From assembly GCF_026627255.1 (NCBI RefSeq), contig NZ_JAPNLM010000014.1:62001-126000 (forward strand): a DNA stretch of 64,000 nt. The letters run 5' to 3'. The notes below the pieces were generated by a model. That model ran no database searches and was not told the DNA's origin. It was given only the letters and a program-made list of their open reading frames with translations. Below are positions 59,738 through 64,000 of this stretch, piece after piece (the first letter of the stretch is position 1; every line of letters starts with the position of its first letter). This DNA comes from Streptomyces antarcticus (GTDB lineage: Bacteria > Actinomycetota > Actinomycetes > Streptomycetales > Streptomycetaceae). The position numbers were made by a program, and so were the translations under genes.

Positions 59738-60576
59738 GGGGTCATCTCCTGTCGGTCTGCGGTCAGTCGGCGCCAGGCCAGCACCGAGCACAGGGCGAAT
59801 CCGAGGGCGTTCCCGAGGCCGTGGGTCGCGGCCATCCAGGTCAGGGTGGGGTGGACGAGGCCGGTGGCTTCGCCCACGGCCCACCAGAGGGCGAGCAGCA
59901 TGGTCGCCACCAGGATCGCCGACGAGGCGGCGAGCAGGGTCCGCGTGGTCCGGTCCCGGCCGGCGGGGCGGATCTCCCGCCAGGTCAGCACGGCCACGGC
60001 CCACATCCCGCCGGTCAGCACCACCGCTCCGGCGAGCTCGGCCCAGTCGTCGACGAAGTAGCCCGCGAGCACGAGCAGGGTGCCCGCCGGGACGCTGTAC
60101 GCCGCCCAGCGCGCGAGGCCCGCCGCCGAACCGGTGCGCAGGGTCCGGCAGACCAGCCCGGCGACGAGCGCGGCCGCGAAGCCGGCGAAGTGGAAATGGG
60201 GCACGGTCAGGGCCAGGACGTCGAGGTCGAAGCCGAACAGCCGGTACCCGGCGCGCTCGGCGACGAGGGCGGTCGCGGCGATCGCGGGCGAGGCGAGGGC
60301 GGTGGCCACGGCGACGTCGGCCGGGGCGGGCGGGCGGCCCCGCGGCAGCCGGGCCGGTATCCGCGCCGCCAGGGCGACGGTGGCCGCCGCGTAGAGCGCG
60401 GCGAGAACGGTGGCGGGCGCCCCGCGCGGCAGCCACAGGCACAGGGCCCCGGGAGCGGCGAGCAGCGGCCAGAGGCGGGCGGTCCGGCGGAGCCCGGCGG
60501 GGTCGATGAGCCGGAGACCGGCGGGAACGACGTGGAGCATGCCCAGGGTGACGATGATGTTCACCAGTACGGTCAC
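59734..60576 (-). CDS. YndJ family membrane protein
   Basis: A 280-residue protein with 8-9 membrane helices starting at GTG 60576 (GGGAG upstream): VLVNIIVTLGMLHVVPAGLR, LAAPGALCLWLPRGAPATVL, ALTVPHFHFAGFAAALVAGL and HPTLTWMAATHGLGNALGFA. The His-rich PHFHFAGF and WMAATHGLGNA motifs identify YndJ. Function is unknown. First gene of a three-gene leftward operon (YndJ, DUF1990, LMF1) whose promoter carries two similar palindromes. Confidence 0.88.
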   Translation of the reverse strand: MTVLVNIIVTLGMLHVVPAGLRLIDPAGLRRTARLWPLLAAPGALCLWLPRGAPATVLAALYAAATVALAARIPARLPRGRPPAPADVAVATALASPAIAATALVAERAGYRLFGFDLDVLALTVPHFHFAGFAAALVAGLVCRTLRTGSAAGLARWAAYSVPAGTLLVLAGYFVDDWAELAGAVVLTGGMWAVAVLTWREIRPAGRDRTTRTLLAASSAILVATMLLALWWAVGEATGLVHPTLTWMAATHGLGNALGFALCSVLAWRRLTADRQEMTP

Positions 60577-60608
60577 GGCGGACTCCCCCCGAGGCGCGGC
60601 CGAACACC

Positions 60609-60622
60609 TTGAACGTGTTCAA
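60609..60622. promoter_or_regulatory. Operator-like palindrome 1 of the YndJ operon
   Basis: TTGAACGTGTTCAA: 6-bp arms TTGAAC/GTTCAA, 33 bp upstream of the YndJ GTG. Almost identical to the second copy 41 bp away. Confidence 0.65.
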
Positions 60623-60649
60623 CTCACAGTCCTGAGCTTACGAGGTTCC

Positions 60650-60663
60650 TTGAACATGTTCAA
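60650..60663. promoter_or_regulatory. Operator-like palindrome 2 of the YndJ operon
   Basis: TTGAACATGTTCAA, a perfect 14-bp palindrome. The two sites flank a likely promoter, as expected for a repressor dimer pair (TetR/MarR type). No such regulator gene is adjacent. Confidence 0.65.
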
Positions 60664-60902
60664 GAAGGAGGGGGGTCTCAGGGCATAGGCAGGGCCCCCG
60701 GCGGCCCCGGCCCGGCGGCCGCGGGGCTCCGATGCCCGCCGCTCCTCCGTGGCCCGGGGCCCCCGGTGGCCTCCGTGCCCCCGGTGGTCCTTCCGTGCGC
60801 CGGTCGTACTCCGGCCGGACGCCGACCGCGCCGCTCCGGTTGCGGCACTCCCGCTGATACGGCAGACAAGAGGCAGCAACCGGGGCGAAAAAGGAGACGC
60901 AC

Positions 60903-62222
60903 GTGCACGCACCGAAACCTCCGACACCTCGTCAGGCACCACGCCGTCACGCGCCCGCGGGCGCCGCCCTCTTCGCGGGCCTCGGACTGTTCGCCGCCGC
61001 CTGCGGCGGTTCCGAGGAGCCCGTGGGCCGGGCGGGCGCGGAGAGCAGGGAGCTCTACCTCCAGCCCGTCGGCGCGGCGGGCTCCGACCCGTTCACCGCC
61101 TCCTCCGCCACCCGCGAGTCCGCCCCCGTCCAGCCCCCGCTGCCCAACCCGACCGGCCGGGGCATCCGCACCGTCAACGCGGCCACCCCCGGCCTGTACG
61201 GCGGAACCCAGCGCCTCGGCAGCTGCGACGTGGAACAGCAGGTCACCTTCCTCACCGCCGACAACGCCAAGGCCCGCGCCTTCGCCGAGGCCTCCGGCGT
61301 CGAACAGGCGAAGATCCCCGACTTCCTGCGCGGCCTCACCCCCGTCGTGCTCCGCGCCGACACCCGGGTCACCAGCCACGGCTTCCGCGGAGGCCGCGCC
61401 GACGCCTTCCAGTCCGTGCTCCAGGCCGGCTCCGCCGTGCTCGTCGACGACCACGGCATGCCACGCGTCCGCTGCGCCTGCGGGAACCCGCTGCTCGCCC
61501 CCCGCGCAGCCAAGGGATCCCCGGTGCACAAGGGCGACCAGTGGGACGGCTACCAGCCGAACCAGGTCGTCGTCATCGAACCCACCATCCAGGTGATCAA
61601 CAACCTGGTGATCGTCAATGTCGCCGACAACACCTGGATCGAGCGCAAGTCCGGCGACGACGGCGCCCAGGACCGGACGCCCCGGACACCGCCCCCCTAC
61701 GACCCCGCCGACGGCATCCCCGACGGGCCCGCCACCCCGACCGGGCCGGGCGACCCCTGCCCCAGCCCCGTCACGAACAGCCTGGCCCGCACCGCGCCCC
61801 CCACCGCGCCCGACGCCGCCGCGCCCCCGCCCGACGCGCCCGAAGACCCCGCCGCGCCGGGTGCGCCGACGCCCGGGGTGACCGACTGCCCGCCGAGCCG
61901 GCAGGCGAGCCCCGACCCGGACGCGGACCCGGACCCCAACGCGAACCCGCACCCGAAGCTGCCGTCGAACCCGGCCGCCCCACCGCAGCGCCCGCCGTCG
62001 CAGGCCCCGGCGCAACCCCCGCTGGAGCCCGACGGCCCGGCGCCGGACGACCCGTACGCGGACCCGAGCGACCCGTACGCGGACCCGAGTGACCCGTACG
62101 CCGACCCGTCCGGTCCGGCCGACCCGTACGCCGATCCGTACGCGGACCCGGCGGACCCGTACGGCGTCCCGGACGAGCAGCAATCGCCCCCGGACCCCGA
62201 CTTCTCGTTGGAGAGCGCCTGA
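60903..62222 (+). CDS. DUF6777-type secreted lipoprotein
   Basis: A 439-residue lipoprotein. The GTG at 60903 follows AAGGAGA. Signal AGAALFAGLGLFAAACGG gives lipidation at the Cys near residue 34. The conserved domain (~45-255) includes ELYLQPVGAAGSDPFT, GLYGGTQRLGSCDVEQQVTF, FLRGLTPVVLRADTRVTSHG and RCACGNPLLAPR. The remainder is Pro/Asp/Ala-rich and contains tandem DPYADPS repeats near the end (62049-62111). Such tails may span or decorate the wall. It lies 26 bp upstream of the SpoIIE-type gene on the same strand, so the two are likely co-transcribed. Confidence 0.85.
   Translation: MHAPKPPTPRQAPRRHAPAGAALFAGLGLFAAACGGSEEPVGRAGAESRELYLQPVGAAGSDPFTASSATRESAPVQPPLPNPTGRGIRTVNAATPGLYGGTQRLGSCDVEQQVTFLTADNAKARAFAEASGVEQAKIPDFLRGLTPVVLRADTRVTSHGFRGGRADAFQSVLQAGSAVLVDDHGMPRVRCACGNPLLAPRAAKGSPVHKGDQWDGYQPNQVVVIEPTIQVINNLVIVNVADNTWIERKSGDDGAQDRTPRTPPPYDPADGIPDGPATPTGPGDPCPSPVTNSLARTAPPTAPDAAAPPPDAPEDPAAPGAPTPGVTDCPPSRQASPDPDADPDPNANPHPKLPSNPAAPPQRPPSQAPAQPPLEPDGPAPDDPYADPSDPYADPSDPYADPSGPADPYADPYADPADPYGVPDEQQSPPDPDFSLESA
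62049..62111 (+). repeat. 21-bp in-frame tandem repeat in the lipoprotein tail
   Basis: Three copies of a unit beginning gacccgtacgcggacccg encode DPYADPS; partial copies continue to ~62165. Confidence 0.85.
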
Positions 62223-62247
62223 CCGGCCCGTGTGTCATGGTGGACCG

Positions 62248-64000
62248 GTGCCGACCACCGTATCGCTGCCGGACGACTGGCCCGCACACCCGGACCGGTC
62301 GCTCCAGCTGAACCGCATGGGCAGCTTCGACTGGGACCTGGTCGCAGGTCTCATGCACCTCGACGAAGCCGCCCTCGAGGTCTTCGACATGGCCCCGGAC
62401 GAGTACGACGGCCGGCCCGAGTCGCTCTCCTCGCGCGTTCCGCCCGCCGAGGCGACCCGGCTGGACGCGCTCGTCTCCAGCGCCCTCAACAGCGAGGTCG
62501 AGAACTACGGCGCCTACTTCCGCATCCGCCGCCACGACGGAACCCTGCGCTGGACGCACACCCAGGGCCGCGTCATGCGCGGCCCCGACGGGCGCCCGTA
62601 CCGGATCATCGGCATCGTGCGCGACGCCACCGAGGAGCTCAGCCACTCGGCGGAGCGCCTCGGACTCGACGAGGAGCGGCGCAGACAGACGTCCGTGGTC
62701 GAGAGCACCACCGCCGCACTCGCCCACGCCCGGACGGTCAAGGACGTCATCGACGCGCTCGGCGACGCCCACGGCCTGGAGCGCCTCGGTTCGATGGGCA
62801 TGGTGATGGGCCTCGTCGAAGCCGGCCGGATCCATCTGGTGGCCGAGGGACCGGACGGCAGCTTCGTGCCCGGCACCCGCTACACCCGCATCGACGAGCA
62901 GTACCCGATGAGCGAGGTCGTCCGCTCGCTCCAACCCCTCTTCTTCGACTCGGCCGAGGAGTTCGCCGACGGATTCCCCGACCTCTGGGCGAAGATCTCG
63001 TACATGCGGATCTCGGCGGCCGCCTACCTCCCGCTGATCGCCCAGGGCCGCCCGATCGGCGCCATCGGCCTGCTCTACCAGGACAAGGACGGCTTCACCC
63101 AGGACGAGCGGAACCTCCTCGTCGCGCTGGGCAGCAGCATCGCGCAGAGCCTCCAGCGGGCCATGCTCCTGGAGCAGGAACACGACCTGGCGGAGGGTCT
63201 GCAGCAGGCCATGCTGCCCCGTCGGATCCCGTCCGTTCCCGGCGCCGAGATCGAGGTCCGCTACCGCTCCGCCCGGATGGGCCAGGACATCGGCGGAGAC
63301 TGGTACGACGTCATCCAGCTGCCCGGTGGCCGCGTCGGGGCGGTCATCGGGGACGTCCAGGGCCACGACACCCACGCGGCGGCGGTGATGGGACAGCTGC
63401 GGATCGTCCTGCGGGCCTACGCCGCCGAGGGGCACGCGCCGGCCACCGTGATGGCCCGGGCCTCGGTCTTCCTGCACGAACTCGACACCGACCGCTTCGC
63501 CACCTGCACGTATGTGGAGGCCGACCTCGCCACGGGCGTCCTCCAGACGGTCCGCGCCGGACACATCGACCCGCTGCTGCGCACCCGGGACGGGGACTGC
63601 CGCAGGGTCCGGGTGGCCGGCGGGATGCCGCTCGGCCTCTCGGCGGAGTTCGGCCGACTGGAGTACCCGGTGACCACGGTGGAGCTCGAACCGGGAGAAA
63701 CGCTCCTGCTGTGCACGGACGGCCTGGTGGAACAACCCGGCGCGGACCTCGACGACGGAATCCGGCTGCTCGCGTCGCTCATCCGCAGCGGCCCCGCCGA
63801 CCTGCGGCTCCTGGCGGACCTGCTGTGCGGCGTCGTCGACGAGCGCGGCGGGGCCGACGACATGGCCCTCCTGCTGCTGCGCCGCGACATCGCGGACGCC
63901 CCGCAGGGCGGCGGCCGCCTCCAGCAGCACGTGGCCCCGGGGGACCCGGAGGCGCTGGTGGCGGCCCGGCACATGATCGGGGCGGCGGTGCGGGCGTGGG
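62248..64000 (+). CDS. PAS-GAF-SpoIIE (PP2C) phosphatase, 3' end outside the window
   Basis: At least 584 residues from GTG 62248 (GTG 62230 is an alternative). The PAS domain spans ~15-130 (RMGSFDWDLVAGLMHLDEAA, RIIGIVRDATEEL). GAF spans ~150-310 (ISAAAYLPLIAQGRPIGAIG). The SpoIIE/PP2C domain (~320-550) has GQDIGGDWYDVIQLPGGRVG, VIGDVQGHDTHAAAVMGQLR, VRAGHIDPLLRTRDGD, LLLCTDGLVEQ and GGADDMALLLLRR. The frame continues (PEALVAARHMIGAAVRAW), probably into an anti-sigma-type ATPase domain. No membrane helix: cytoplasmic. Probably reverses phosphorylation of an anti-sigma antagonist. Likely in operon with the lipoprotein. Confidence 0.93.
   Translation, partial: MPTTVSLPDDWPAHPDRSLQLNRMGSFDWDLVAGLMHLDEAALEVFDMAPDEYDGRPESLSSRVPPAEATRLDALVSSALNSEVENYGAYFRIRRHDGTLRWTHTQGRVMRGPDGRPYRIIGIVRDATEELSHSAERLGLDEERRRQTSVVESTTAALAHARTVKDVIDALGDAHGLERLGSMGMVMGLVEAGRIHLVAEGPDGSFVPGTRYTRIDEQYPMSEVVRSLQPLFFDSAEEFADGFPDLWAKISYMRISAAAYLPLIAQGRPIGAIGLLYQDKDGFTQDERNLLVALGSSIAQSLQRAMLLEQEHDLAEGLQQAMLPRRIPSVPGAEIEVRYRSARMGQDIGGDWYDVIQLPGGRVGAVIGDVQGHDTHAAAVMGQLRIVLRAYAAEGHAPATVMARASVFLHELDTDRFATCTYVEADLATGVLQTVRAGHIDPLLRTRDGDCRRVRVAGGMPLGLSAEFGRLEYPVTTVELEPGETLLLCTDGLVEQPGADLDDGIRLLASLIRSGPADLRLLADLLCGVVDERGGADDMALLLLRRDIADAPQGGGRLQQHVAPGDPEALVAARHMIGAAVRAW

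Larger units (their letters stand above)
60577..60902. other. Divergent regulatory region, YndJ operon/DUF6777 gene
   Basis: 325 bp without a gene. The left part carries the twin palindromes; 60700-60800 holds cccccggtgg direct repeats. A start-like ATG at 60656 opens only a 10-codon frame. Confidence 0.5.

Noticed and set aside
1..64000. tRNA, rRNA, CRISPR arrays, transposases, integrases and attachment sites
   Set aside because: None recognised by reading both strands. The gene decay at 27.4-29.8 kb has no visible insertion sequence or duplicated target.

Overview
The window reads as a chromosomal segment from a Streptomyces-like actinomycete. Base composition is very GC-rich throughout, with strong third-position bias and frequent GTG/TTG starts behind GGAGG-type ribosome sites. 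The gene content fits: SpoIIE-type phosphatases, ECF sigma factors, a PucR regulator, secreted glycoside hydrolases, a cytochrome P450 and the start of a polyketide/fatty-acid-type megasynthase. No rRNA, tRNA, CRISPR array or insertion sequence was recognised. No species can be named from the sequence alone.

Layout. 0-2.5 kb: 5' part of a leftward megasynthase with two nitronate-monooxygenase-like barrels ahead of a ketosynthase. 3-7.4 kb: rightward LysR regulator, secreted Ig-domain protein, P450 and GPP34 protein. 7.6-10.8 kb: leftward esterase, then a SigK-type ECF sigma/anti-sigma pair with a small upstream gene. 11-15.2 kb: leftward secreted GH89 and GH27 glycosidases. 15.4-17.5 kb: TetR regulator with an operator at its start, a PLP dehydratase, and a universal stress protein. 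17.6-24.7 kb: a truncated membrane-protein gene, then a sugar ABC transporter (binding protein and two permeases, no ATPase) with a GH38 alpha-mannosidase. 24.8-27.4 kb: FadH-type dienoyl-CoA reductase and a PaaI-type thioesterase.

27.4-29.8 kb is a cluster of gene remains: an SDR tail, a TetR tail, a monooxygenase tail, a hydrolase tail, and an epoxide hydrolase with both a frameshift and an internal deletion. One intact SRPBCC gene sits among them. 30-36 kb: leftward tripeptidyl-aminopeptidase-like hydrolase, two lipoproteins, and an NADH-dehydrogenase/ferredoxin fusion coupled to a six-helix cytochrome-b-like protein. This last group looks like an electron-transfer module that ends in an extracytoplasmic lipoprotein.

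36.6-43.5 kb: PucR regulator with an expanded repeat linker, ECF sigma with a zinc-finger tail, DUF1996 and DUF4142 proteins, a frameshifted gene, and an orphan ABC binding protein. 43.7-49.7 kb: two SpoIIE phosphatases back to back, a headless remnant, panD and an Asp/Glu-racemase-like gene. 50-55.7 kb: gnd, a cell-wall hydrolase (Rpf/LysM/M23), a DMT transporter whose frame runs into that hydrolase gene, and a large SDR protein. 56.4-60.6 kb: a 57-residue peptide gene, an epimerase, and a YndJ-DUF1990-LMF1 operon under twin palindromes. 60.9-64 kb: a DUF6777-type lipoprotein and a third SpoIIE phosphatase that runs off the edge.

Functional themes are glycan scavenging (GH27, GH89, GH38, sugar ABC), partner-switch/sigma signalling (three SpoIIE phosphatases, two ECF sigmas), membrane redox chemistry, and local gene decay.
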